The translations under genes were made by a program, and so were the position numbers. DNA of 64,000 nt from Natronoarchaeum philippinense (GTDB lineage: Archaea > Halobacteriota > Halobacteria > Halobacteriales > Natronoarchaeaceae), in NCBI RefSeq assembly GCF_900215575.1, contig NZ_OBEJ01000001.1, positions 620,001-684,000 on the forward strand. The letters run 5' to 3'. The notes below the pieces were generated by a model, which saw only the letters and a program-made list of their open reading frames with translations, was not told the DNA's origin and did not search any database. Numbering within the stretch: position 1 is the stretch's first letter; each line of letters begins with the position of its first letter. Below are positions 8,443 to 16,185 of the stretch, piece after piece.

Positions 8443-9892
8443 CGGAGCTCACCAGCGGAAGCTGTGGCCGAGTCGTGTCCGATTCCTCGCGCACGCCCAT
8501 CCGAACTAGCTCACCTTCGATCAGCCACTTGAACGCGAAGCCGAAGGCGGTGAGCAAGACGATATAGAGCGCCACGAACGCCACGAGCGTCCCGGTCGCT
8601 TCGCCCGCCGTGAGCGTCGTCGAGACAGCGTCGTTCGTCTTGAGGACGCCCTGTATCACCCATGGCTGCCTCCCGATCTCGGTGACGTACCATCCAGTCA
8701 GGAGCGCTGCGAAACCCAACGGCGTCGCCAGTATCATCGCCCGCAAGTAGCGGTCGCTCTCGGACAACCGCCCCTTGCGCAGGAGATTGCCGCCCCAGAG
8801 CGCGAGCCCGATAAACAGGAACCCGAGCCCGACCATGAATCGGAACGACCAGAACACCAGTGCGACGGGAGGGTTGTCGTCGTACTCGTGTAAGCCGACC
8901 ACCTCCTCGGAGAAGTCGCCGCCGCTCGCGAGGAACGATCCCATCGCCGGGAGGCTGATTGTCCAGAGGTTGTCGGTCCGCGGATCGGTCAGCGAGTCGA
9001 CGCTCTTGGGGATGGCGATGAGGTGCAGATCCGCCTGTCCCGTGTCGTAGTGGGCCTCCATCGCTGCGAACTTCTGTTCTTGGGTGTCGGCGACGTGGCG
9101 TCCGTAGGCGTCGCCGTGGATCGCTTGCAGCGGCGCGGTGAGCAACAGGAGGACGACGGCGGCGCGCAACGCCGTGTTCCACGCCTCGGAGTTTCGCTTT
9201 CGCCAGACGAAGTACGCCGAGACGCCGGCGACCAGCAGCGTGACGGAGATCACCGAGGCGTTGATCATGTGGACGTACATCCACGGAAGCCGGGGCGTCA
9301 GGAAGGCGGCGACCGGATCGGTCAACTGGGCGATCTGCATTCCGTTGCGCTCGACGAGTTCGAAGCCCTGTGGCGTCTGCATCCAAGCGTTGACGACGAG
9401 AATCCAGAAGCCCGAGAGCCACGCGCCGACGCCGGTCAGAACCGACGACAGCACGAAGGTCCGATCGGAAACGCGCTCACGGCCGAACAGCAAGACGCCG
9501 AGGAAGACTGCTTCGAGGAAAAAGGCCATCTTGGCCTCGAACGCGAGCGGCCCGCCGATCATCTCGCCCGCCGCCTCGGCGAACACGGGGAAGTTCGTCC
9601 CGAACTGGAAACTCATCGGGATCCCGGTGACCGTCCCCATGACGAAGCCGATGCCGAAGAGTTTCACCCAGAACTCGCGGAGACGGGCGTACTGTGGATC
9701 GCCAGTCCTGACATCCTTCCACGTGAAGTATATGATGAAGGGAGCCAGCCCGATCGACAGCGAAGCGAACAGGATGTGGACGCTGATCGTCCAGCCGAAC
9801 TGGACCCGACTCGCGAACTCCGCCGACAGGAGCGGAGCGGTCGGCATCGCCTCGAGTATCGTCGAAAGCAGTATTGTGAGCGCGTGGACCAT
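8435..9892 (-). CDS. cydA: Cytochrome bd-type quinol oxidase, subunit I
   Basis: 485 residues. The haem-ligand His (residue 39 in QFGWTISVHILF), the Q-loop residues in KFAAMEAHYDT, and GRQPWVIQG near the C-terminal helices are all present. The stretch between the Q-loop start and the next helix is short, which places it with short-Q-loop (CIO-like) enzymes. It oxidises menaquinol, the expected haloarchaeal quinone, and reduces O2. An alternative ATG 15 codons downstream (MPTAPLLSA) is possible. A weak T-rich box at about 9975-9983 (minus strand) would leave a leader of some 60 bases. It is first in the cydA-cydB operon. Confidence 0.93.
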   Translation of the reverse strand: MVHALTILLSTILEAMPTAPLLSAEFASRVQFGWTISVHILFASLSIGLAPFIIYFTWKDVRTGDPQYARLREFWVKLFGIGFVMGTVTGIPMSFQFGTNFPVFAEAAGEMIGGPLAFEAKMAFFLEAVFLGVLLFGRERVSDRTFVLSSVLTGVGAWLSGFWILVVNAWMQTPQGFELVERNGMQIAQLTDPVAAFLTPRLPWMYVHMINASVISVTLLVAGVSAYFVWRKRNSEAWNTALRAAVVLLLLTAPLQAIHGDAYGRHVADTQEQKFAAMEAHYDTGQADLHLIAIPKSVDSLTDPRTDNLWTISLPAMGSFLASGGDFSEEVVGLHEYDDNPPVALVFWSFRFMVGLGFLFIGLALWGGNLLRKGRLSESDRYLRAMILATPLGFAALLTGWYVTEIGRQPWVIQGVLKTNDAVSTTLTAGEATGTLVAFVALYIVLLTAFGFAFKWLIEGELVRMGVREESDTTRPQLPLVSSDE

Positions 9893-10018
9893 ATGGACAC
9901 TCCTTCTAGGTACCGGATGAGTCCAGTGCGGCGATAAGCCTGAACGCGATTCTACGACCCTGAGAATGAGGGGTGTTTTTATGTACTGCCGTCGGTCAAT
10001 CCCGGCAGGCGCGCCCCG

Positions 10019-10882
10019 TCAGTCATACTCGTAGAACCCCTGCCCGCTCTTCTTGCCGAGGTGGCCCGCGTCGACCTTCCGGCGAAGCAGGTAGGCGGGC
10101 CTGTACCGGTCACCAAGCTCCTCGGCGAGCGTCTCCGAGGCGTGGAGCACGACATCGAGCCCGACGTGGTCGGCCAGTTCGAGCGGCCCCATCGGGACGT
10201 TCGTCCCGAGGCGCATCCCCCGGTCGATGTCCTCCTTCGTGGCGACGCCCTCGTCGAACGCACGGATCCCCTCGTTGAGCCACGGCATCAGGATGCGGTT
10301 GGTGACGAAGCCGGGTTTGTCGTCGGCCTCCCACGTCTCCTTGTCCAGTTCGGCCGCGAAGTTGTGGGCCAGATCGACGGCGCCGGTGCCCGTCTGCTCA
10401 CCCACCACGACCTCGACGCCGTCCATCACCGGCACCGGGTTCATGAAGTGCAGGCCGACGACGCGGCCGGGTGTCCCGGTTGCGGCCGCAATGCGGGTGA
10501 TCGAGAGCGTGCTCGTGTTGGTTCCGAGCACGACATCGGCGTCGACCAGCGTATCCAACTCGGCGAACACGTCTTGTTTGATATCCATGTTCTCGACGAC
10601 CGCTTCGACGATCAGGTCACAGCCGGCTAGGTCCGCGAGGTCGGTCGTCCCCACGATGCGCTCGCGAGCGCGTTCGGCATCGCTCTCGTTCAGCGCGTCG
10701 CGGGCGACGAGCCGGTCGAGGCTGTCGTCGATCGTGTCGAACCCGTCGTCGATGTAGGCCTGTTCGACATCTCGCATTACGACGTCGTAGCCCGCCGTTG
10801 CCGCCACCTGCGCGATGCCGCTGCCCATCGTGCCGGCGCCGACGACGCCGACGCGCGAGACGGAATCGAGTGTCCGAACCAT
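10019..10882 (-). CDS. 3-hydroxyacyl-CoA dehydrogenase
   Basis: 287 residues. The N-terminal Rossmann fold carries RVGVVGAGTMGSGIAQVAA, with the family-specific TMGSGIAQ after the Gly motif. The middle contains GTNTSTLSIT and GLHFMNPVP, hallmarks of HBDH/FadB-type enzymes. The C-terminal domain ends with the dimerising GFYEYD. It oxidises 3-hydroxyacyl-CoA with NAD+ in beta-oxidation or runs in reverse in hydroxybutyryl metabolism. The start is fixed by a TATA-like CGTTTATCG (minus strand, 10905-10912) centred 27 bases before the ATG at 10880-10882. It stands alone. Confidence 0.92.
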   Translation of the reverse strand: MVRTLDSVSRVGVVGAGTMGSGIAQVAATAGYDVVMRDVEQAYIDDGFDTIDDSLDRLVARDALNESDAERARERIVGTTDLADLAGCDLIVEAVVENMDIKQDVFAELDTLVDADVVLGTNTSTLSITRIAAATGTPGRVVGLHFMNPVPVMDGVEVVVGEQTGTGAVDLAHNFAAELDKETWEADDKPGFVTNRILMPWLNEGIRAFDEGVATKEDIDRGMRLGTNVPMGPLELADHVGLDVVLHASETLAEELGDRYRPAYLLRRKVDAGHLGKKSGQGFYEYD

Positions 10883-11024
10883 ACGTGACCGTGTGACGCG
10901 ATCGCGATAAACGTTCGTTCCCGTTCGGTGGCGTCGCAAGCAAGCGTCGGGGGGCGACAACCGACCACTGGAGGAAAGTTTCAAGAACCCTGGGAGATAT
11001 CGTACGATAACCCAGTGAGAGGCA

Positions 11025-11879
11025 GTGACAGGGAACGAAGGGACGGACGAGGAGTTACTTGATCTGCGATACGTCGGCCCAGCGACGGCGTCGACGCTGA
11101 CCGACGAGTCGGTGTCGCCCGAAGACATCCGGAAGAAACGGATCTCCTACCAGACGCTCGTCGAGGCGGGCATCAACGCCGGCGTGGCGACGAAGATCCG
11201 CCGCTGGCACTCGCTGCCGTGGACGTACGACAGCGAGGATCACCATCTCGACCGTCGATCGAAGAACGTTCGCGGCCTCGAGGACGACGAGCGCGAGTGG
11301 GTCGCCGCCAGCAGCGACTGGCGCGAGGACGCCGCGGCGTCCGACGACACGGACGAGAACGCACGTACGGACGACGACTGGCAACGCGCTGGCGACACAG
11401 CGGCCGACGGTCAGGTCGGCGACGCGAGAACGGACGATGATTGGCAGCGGAACGACGAGACAGGAACGACCGACAGCGACGCGATGGCGGACCAAGAGGA
11501 CGACCGCCCGGTGTTGACCGCGGGCGATTGGACGCCGACCGCCGGCAACCAACCCACAACCGAGGCTGATGATTCAGACGCCGATGCGCTCACGAGCGGT
11601 GACTGGTCGCCAGAGGAGGTCGGTGACACCGCAGAGACCGACGGCAGCGGTTCCACCGAAGCCAGAGAGTCGGCGTGGCGCCGCAAGTCGCGAGCCGATC
11701 CCGTCACCGACGTTCCTTCCCTCGACGACGACGTTGCAGCGACGCTTGTCGACGCCAGCGTGACGAGCGTGCGACGCCTCGCGACCGCCGATCCGGAACA
11801 CGTCGGGAACGTGCTCGACCTGCCGACCGAGACCGTCCGAGAGTGGGTCGACGCCGCCGCGGCGCACCTCGACGAGTAG
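11025..11879 (+). CDS. Helix-hairpin-helix-like haloarchaeal protein
   Basis: 284 residues from a GTG start. The N-terminus (residues 1-70) reads LLDLRYVGPATASTLTDESV and ends RRWHSLPWTY, resembling a helix-hairpin-helix DNA-binding unit. The C-terminus (about 225-284) has a second similar unit, VPSLDDDVAATLVDASVTSV with EHVGNVLDLP. Between them is a disordered acidic linker in which short Trp motifs recur: ARTDDDWQR twice, then GDWTP and GDWSP. A DNA-binding or repair-associated scaffold is plausible but not shown. Divergent from the dehydrogenase gene. Confidence 0.65.
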   Translation: MTGNEGTDEELLDLRYVGPATASTLTDESVSPEDIRKKRISYQTLVEAGINAGVATKIRRWHSLPWTYDSEDHHLDRRSKNVRGLEDDEREWVAASSDWREDAAASDDTDENARTDDDWQRAGDTAADGQVGDARTDDDWQRNDETGTTDSDAMADQEDDRPVLTAGDWTPTAGNQPTTEADDSDADALTSGDWSPEEVGDTAETDGSGSTEARESAWRRKSRADPVTDVPSLDDDVAATLVDASVTSVRRLATADPEHVGNVLDLPTETVREWVDAAAAHLDE

Positions 11880-11984
11880 CCTTATCGAGGAGGGGATTAA
11901 CTATAGTAGTAGTAATGCAGTATTTTCTGCTATAGTCACCTCAGAACCTTTCTAATACAATTTAAAGAGCCTTGAGACAGTAAC

Positions 11985-11994
11985 AGAATATCTA
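11985..11994 (+). promoter_or_regulatory. Probable TATA box for the aldolase operon
   Basis: AGAATATCTA, centred about 25 bases before the ATG at 12015, inside a 135-base A+T-rich intergenic stretch (11880-12014). A second A/T run at 11962-11968 could be an alternative box. Confidence 0.5.
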
Positions 11995-12014
11995 CTTTTG
12001 ACCGTTACGTATTT

Positions 12015-12839
12015 ATGGTAGATTACCGGATTTCGAAACAGATGCTCCCGCTGACCGACTCGGCACTGGCGCGCGACGGGAAGGTACTGATCCTTGCGAT
12101 GGACCACGGGCTAGAGCACGGGCCAACGGACTTTGAGGCCGTCCCGGACACGCTCGAACCCGAAACCGTCTTTGAGGCCGCCACCCACGACGCCGTGACG
12201 GCGATGGCGGTGCAGAAAGGCGTCGCCGAAGCGTACTACCCCTCCTACGAGGACGACGTGGCGCTGCTGGCGAAGCTCAACGGTACGAGCAACCTCTGGA
12301 TGGGCGAGCCGTACTCGCCCCAAAACTGGTCGGTCGAGTACGCTGCGGAACTGGGCGCCGACGCCATCGGGTACACGGTCTACCCCGGATCGAACCACGA
12401 GCCGCGAATGTTCGAGGAGTTCCGCGACGCCCAAGAGAACGCCCGCGACCACGACCTGCCGGTCGTGATGTGGTCGTACGCGCGGGGACAGGGACTTAAA
12501 AATGACACCAAAGACGAAGTGATCGCCTACGCAGCGCGCATCGGGCTGGAGTTGGGGGCAGACGTGGCGAAAGTCAAGTACCCCGGCAGCCGCGAGGCGA
12601 TGGAGTGGGCCGTCGACGCCGCCGGCGACACCAAGGTCGTGATGAGCGGCGGGTCGAAGGTCGACGACTACCAGTTCCTGGAGAGCGTCGAATCCGTGAT
12701 CGACGCCGGCGGCGCGGGGCTGGCCGTCGGACGCAACGTCTGGCAGCGCGAGAACCCCGGGCGCATCCTCGACGCGCTCGAACGAGTCATCTTCGAGGAA
12801 GAGAGCGCAGAGGCCGCACTTTCGGAGGTCGAATCGTGA
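12015..12839 (+). CDS. fba: Class I fructose-bisphosphate aldolase, archaeal type
   Basis: 274 residues, a TIM barrel of the DhnA/archaeal class I aldolase family. AMDHGLEHG (D30, H31), SYARGQG (Y155) and AKVKYPGS (likely Schiff-base Lys188) are in the expected order. The same fold includes ADH synthase of the archaeal shikimate route, so sequence alone leaves that open. Coupling to fructose-bisphosphatase by a 4-base overlap argues for the gluconeogenic aldolase, which joins dihydroxyacetone phosphate and glyceraldehyde 3-phosphate. Confidence 0.83.
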   Translation: MVDYRISKQMLPLTDSALARDGKVLILAMDHGLEHGPTDFEAVPDTLEPETVFEAATHDAVTAMAVQKGVAEAYYPSYEDDVALLAKLNGTSNLWMGEPYSPQNWSVEYAAELGADAIGYTVYPGSNHEPRMFEEFRDAQENARDHDLPVVMWSYARGQGLKNDTKDEVIAYAARIGLELGADVAKVKYPGSREAMEWAVDAAGDTKVVMSGGSKVDDYQFLESVESVIDAGGAGLAVGRNVWQRENPGRILDALERVIFEEESAEAALSEVES

Positions 12840-13705
12840 GCGAGCAACTCGCCCCCACTGATGACGACATCGACCGCATCGTCGACGACGTGTTCGAAAC
12901 CGTCGCCGACGCGACGCCGGAGCTTCGGCGCTCGATCCGCGGCCGCCGCGGGGAAACCGACGACGAGAATCCGAGCGGCGACCGACAACTGGAAGCCGAC
13001 CAGCAGTTCGATCGCCTGCTCGTCGACCGACTCGGCCGACTCGACGGCGTCGGCACCTACGCCAGCGAGGAACGGGACGACCCGGTCGACTGCGGTGAGG
13101 GCGTGAGTCTGACGGTCGATCCGCTCGACGGGTCCTCGAACCTCAAGTCGAACAACCTCGTGGGCACCATCGTCGGCGTCTACGACGGCGAACTTCCCGC
13201 GTCGGGACGAAATCTGATCGGGGCTGGCTACGTCGTCTACGGCCCGACGACGACGATGGTACAGGCCCGGGGCGACGCCGCAGTGGAGTACGAGGTCGTC
13301 GACGGTGAGCGCCGGCCGCTTCGCCCGGTCGATCTCCCCGACGATCCGACGGTGTTCGGCTTCGGCGGCGGCGACGACGAGTGGGTGTCGGCGTTCGAGC
13401 GCTACGCCCAAGAGATCCGCTCGGAGCTAAAGCTCCGCTACGGCGGCGCGCTCGTCGGCGATGTGAACCAAGTACTGCGCTACGGCGGCGTGTTCGCCTA
13501 CCCGACGCTGGAATCCCGCGAGGAGGGGAAACTCCGTCTGCAGTTCGAGGCGAACCCGATGGCCTACATCCTTCGCGCGGCCGGCGGCGCCGCGACTGAT
13601 GGCGACCGGTCGATCCTCGACGTCTCTGCTGAGGAACTCCACCAGCGGACGCCGCTGTACGTCGGCAATAAAGAACTGCTCCGTCGGTTGCCCGACGAAC
13701 TTTAG
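12836..13705 (+). CDS. fbp: Class 1 fructose-1,6-bisphosphatase
   Basis: 289 residues beginning with GTG at 12836, overlapping the aldolase stop (GTGA). The metal and phosphate-binding DPLDGSSN lies at residues 95-102, preceded by a conserved acidic Glu pair (SEERDD). GVFAYP and ANPMAYILRAAGG near the end are typical of the family. It hydrolyses fructose 1,6-bisphosphate to fructose 6-phosphate, the committed step of gluconeogenesis. The start is supported by frame and by the operon overlap. Its stop overlaps the convergent permease stop by four bases. Confidence 0.9.
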   Translation: MSEQLAPTDDDIDRIVDDVFETVADATPELRRSIRGRRGETDDENPSGDRQLEADQQFDRLLVDRLGRLDGVGTYASEERDDPVDCGEGVSLTVDPLDGSSNLKSNNLVGTIVGVYDGELPASGRNLIGAGYVVYGPTTTMVQARGDAAVEYEVVDGERRPLRPVDLPDDPTVFGFGGGDDEWVSAFERYAQEIRSELKLRYGGALVGDVNQVLRYGGVFAYPTLESREEGKLRLQFEANPMAYILRAAGGAATDGDRSILDVSAEELHQRTPLYVGNKELLRRLPDEL

Positions 13706-14547
13706 CTGATCGTCGCGCGCTGGAATCGGAGATAGCCGATCGCCAGTGGGACGGCGATCCACAGCAGGACGATGATGCCGCTAAACCAGTTTTGCAGGTA
13801 GATCGGCGCGTCGCTACCAGCCTGCAGCGAACTGAGCTGGTCGGCGAAGCCAAAGTCGAAGAACATGAACAGGAACTTCTGGAGCGCCGCTTTCGGCGTC
13901 ACCGTCGAAAGGAACATGAACCACTCAGGCGGGCCGCCACTTATTCTGAGGTTGCCGTTCAGGAGGTAGTAGACACCGAGCGGAACCGCCGACCACAGGT
14001 ATTCGAGGACGATGATCGTGCCCGCAGCGAGGCCCATCGCCTTCCCGCGAGAGTCGACGCTCGCCGAGATACTGACTGCGAGGGCGATGTACAGCACAGC
14101 GACCAGCAGCGTCAGCACGAGGAACTCGACGAACGAACCCGCAGGGAGTTCGCCGTACAGCGCGAACATCACCACGGCGCCGACGCCGAAGCCGAGCAGT
14201 GTCGGCACCGAGAGGACGCCGAGTCGACCCAAGAACTTCCCGACGACGACTTCGCCTCTGACGATCGGGAGCGAAAGCAGCATTCGGATGCTGCCCGTGT
14301 CGCGCTCGCCGACGATCGACATGTAGCCGACGATCATGGCGAGAATCGGAACCAGCACTAGCATCGGCGTGCTCATGAAGTTCAGCGCCGCCTCAATGCT
14401 CGTATCGCCGCCGAGCGCCTTCGGCGCGTAGGAGGCGATCCCGACGAACAGGATCATCAGCGCCGACAGCGCCCACAGCATCTTCGAGCGCGCGGCGTCC
14501 GCGAAGTCCTTTTTGGCAACGTCGATCCACGCGTTTGCTCCGCTCAT
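13702..14547 (-). CDS. ABC-2 type exporter permease
   Basis: 281 residues with about six membrane segments. The first cytoplasmic part, VAKKDFADAARSKMLWALS, and the loop SIVGERDTGSIRMLLSLPIV are characteristic of ABC-2 permeases such as NatB/NosY, where the E-R-x-x-G loop contacts the ATPase. It partners with the ATP-binding gene directly upstream (58-base gap). A single permease gene suggests a homodimeric membrane pore. The substrate is unknown; related haloarchaeal pairs are annotated for copper, Na+ or drug export without proof. Confidence 0.87.
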   Translation of the reverse strand: MSGANAWIDVAKKDFADAARSKMLWALSALMILFVGIASYAPKALGGDTSIEAALNFMSTPMLVLVPILAMIVGYMSIVGERDTGSIRMLLSLPIVRGEVVVGKFLGRLGVLSVPTLLGFGVGAVVMFALYGELPAGSFVEFLVLTLLVAVLYIALAVSISASVDSRGKAMGLAAGTIIVLEYLWSAVPLGVYYLLNGNLRISGGPPEWFMFLSTVTPKAALQKFLFMFFDFGFADQLSSLQAGSDAPIYLQNWFSGIIVLLWIAVPLAIGYLRFQRATIS

Positions 14548-14605
14548 GCGGACCACCCCGTTGTGAGCGTGAGGTTGTCGTGCGCGATCGAGCGTCCGAC
14601 AGAAC

Positions 14606-15556
14606 TCATGCGTCCACCTCCGCGGGTTCGGGGCCAGTGTCAGCACCGGACGACGTGTAGCTGGCGAACAGGTCGTCGAGGCTGGCCTGCTCGGTGGTGA
14701 AGTCGTCGACCGTGAGGCCGGCGTCTTCGATCGTCGAGAGGACCGAGGTCTTCGAGCTGCGATCAGAGAGACCGACGCGAATCGTCGATCCCTCGACTGT
14801 AACGCTCTCGACGGCATCGAGACTACCGAGTGCGGCCTCGACGCCGTCGGGTTGGTCGCCGACTTGAACCGTCAGTTGCGTGTCCGAGCCGACCTGATCG
14901 CGAAGCCCTTCGATCGAGTCTTCGACGACCATCTGGCCGTTGTTCATGATGCCGACGCGGTCACAGACCGCTTCGACCTGTCCGAGGATGTGACTGGAGA
15001 AGAACACGGTCGTCCCGCGCTCGTTCTCTTGGCGGACGATCTCCCGGAGTTCGCGCGCGCCGTTTGGATCGAGCCCGGAGGTAGGCTCGTCGAGGATCAG
15101 CAGTTCGGGATCGTTCACCAGCGCCATCGCAAGGCGGAGTCGCTGGCCCATCCCCTTCGAGAAGCCGCCGGCCTTGCGGTCGGCGGCGTCGGCGAGTCCG
15201 ACGCGCTCTAACAACTCGTCGGGATCGGAGTTGGCATCTTTCACGTCGATCACAAACTCGACGTGCTTTCGCGCGGTCAGTCGATCGTACAGTCCGACAT
15301 CGTCCGGCAGCACACCGACGCGCTGGTGGATTTCCTTGATCTCGGACTGAGCGTCGTGGCCCAGCACCGTAGCGCTCCCGCCGGTCGGCCGGATGTAGTC
15401 GAGGAGCATGTTGATCGTCGTCGACTTCCCGGCGCCGTTCGGGCCCAGAAAGCCGTAGATCTCACCCGAGCGGACGGTGAGATCGAGGCTGTCCACGGCG
15501 AGTACGTCGTCGAACTGCCGCGTCAGATTGTTGGTTTCGATTGCAGGGGGACTCAT
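14606..15556 (-). CDS. ABC transporter ATP-binding protein
   Basis: 316 residues. Walker A GPNGAGKST (residues 38-46), signature FSKGMGQRLRLA, Walker B LLILDEPTSGLDP and the switch His in FFSSHILGQVEAVC are all intact. A C-terminal regulatory domain of about 90 residues follows, as in NatA/CcmA-type exporters. The start (ATG 15554-15556) is set by the TATA box at 15581-15588. It energises the downstream ABC-2 permease. Confidence 0.92.
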   Translation of the reverse strand: MSPPAIETNNLTRQFDDVLAVDSLDLTVRSGEIYGFLGPNGAGKSTTINMLLDYIRPTGGSATVLGHDAQSEIKEIHQRVGVLPDDVGLYDRLTARKHVEFVIDVKDANSDPDELLERVGLADAADRKAGGFSKGMGQRLRLAMALVNDPELLILDEPTSGLDPNGARELREIVRQENERGTTVFFSSHILGQVEAVCDRVGIMNNGQMVVEDSIEGLRDQVGSDTQLTVQVGDQPDGVEAALGSLDAVESVTVEGSTIRVGLSDRSSKTSVLSTIEDAGLTVDDFTTEQASLDDLFASYTSSGADTGPEPAEVDA

Positions 15557-15894
15557 CGGTCGGAGCATCTTCGCCCACACATATAAAACAACCTACACTG
15601 GAGACATGGAAAGAAATATCAACGGCCAAAAGTAATAAATGCGGTCGGTCAGCCGCTGTCGAAAACAGCCACTACGCGTCAGTAGGCGCTGTATTACCAA
15701 GTCCGATCAGGTTATTGGACCGATCGGCGTGTCGCCACGCCGACCCAATCGGGGGATTGGGAGTACTTTGGAGAGAGGACGTCTCGGCAACGTGCAGTCG
15801 AGGACGGCCTGCAGTTCGGAGGCTGTCCCGACCAGTTTCTAACAGACCAGCTAGCGCCTGTATAACTATCCGTGACCGACTGACTGTGTCGCGT
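15557..15894. other. 338-base intergenic region with divergent promoters
   Basis: It carries the minus-strand TATA box at 15581-15588 for the ABC operon and a plus-strand box at 15859-15867 (TGTATAACT) for the amphi-Trp gene. A perfect hairpin lies at 15725-15742 (CGGCGTG, loop TCGC, CACGCCG). I see no convincing gene between them; the short open frames have no start context or family resemblance. Confidence 0.5.
15581..15588 (-). promoter_or_regulatory. TATA box for the ABC exporter operon
   Basis: TTTTATAT on the minus strand, centred 28 bases before the ATG at 15556. This decides the start in favour of MSPPAIETN over upstream ATGs. Confidence 0.7.
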
Positions 15895-16131
15895 ATGGCG
15901 GATCGAACGTCCTACACCGACACGATGACGCGGGATCAGATCGCCGATCAACTCCGAGAGCTCGCCGAGACCTTCGAATCGAGCGATCCGGCCGTACAAG
16001 TCGGCAACAAGTCGGTCTATCTGTCCCCACCGGATTCGATCAACTATCAGATCGACGTGGTCGAGCGCTCGTCGCTGCTGCGGGGAGACCACGAAACGAT
16101 CCAGATCGAACTCGGATGGAAGCCGGAGTGA
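15895..16131 (+). CDS. amphi-Trp domain protein
   Basis: A 78-residue protein: N-terminal Thr/Asp stretch, helix TRDQIADQLRELAETFESSD, then alternating strands, ending with IELGWKPE. The amphipathic strand pattern finishing in a single Trp near the C-terminus defines the small amphi-Trp family, which is widespread in haloarchaea. Function is unknown. A TATA box at 15859-15867 precedes it. Confidence 0.8.
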   Translation: MADRTSYTDTMTRDQIADQLRELAETFESSDPAVQVGNKSVYLSPPDSINYQIDVVERSSLLRGDHETIQIELGWKPE

Positions 16132-16154
16132 CACGGTCGAACCACCGGCAAAAC

Positions 16155-16164
16155 AACTTTAACA
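16155..16164 (+). promoter_or_regulatory. TATA box for the carboxylase gene
   Basis: AACTTTAACA, centred about 27 bases before the GTG at 16186. It supports the GTG start and therefore the N-terminal extension being translated. Confidence 0.6.
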
Positions 16165-16185
16165 CCACCCCGTGCACACGCTGAC

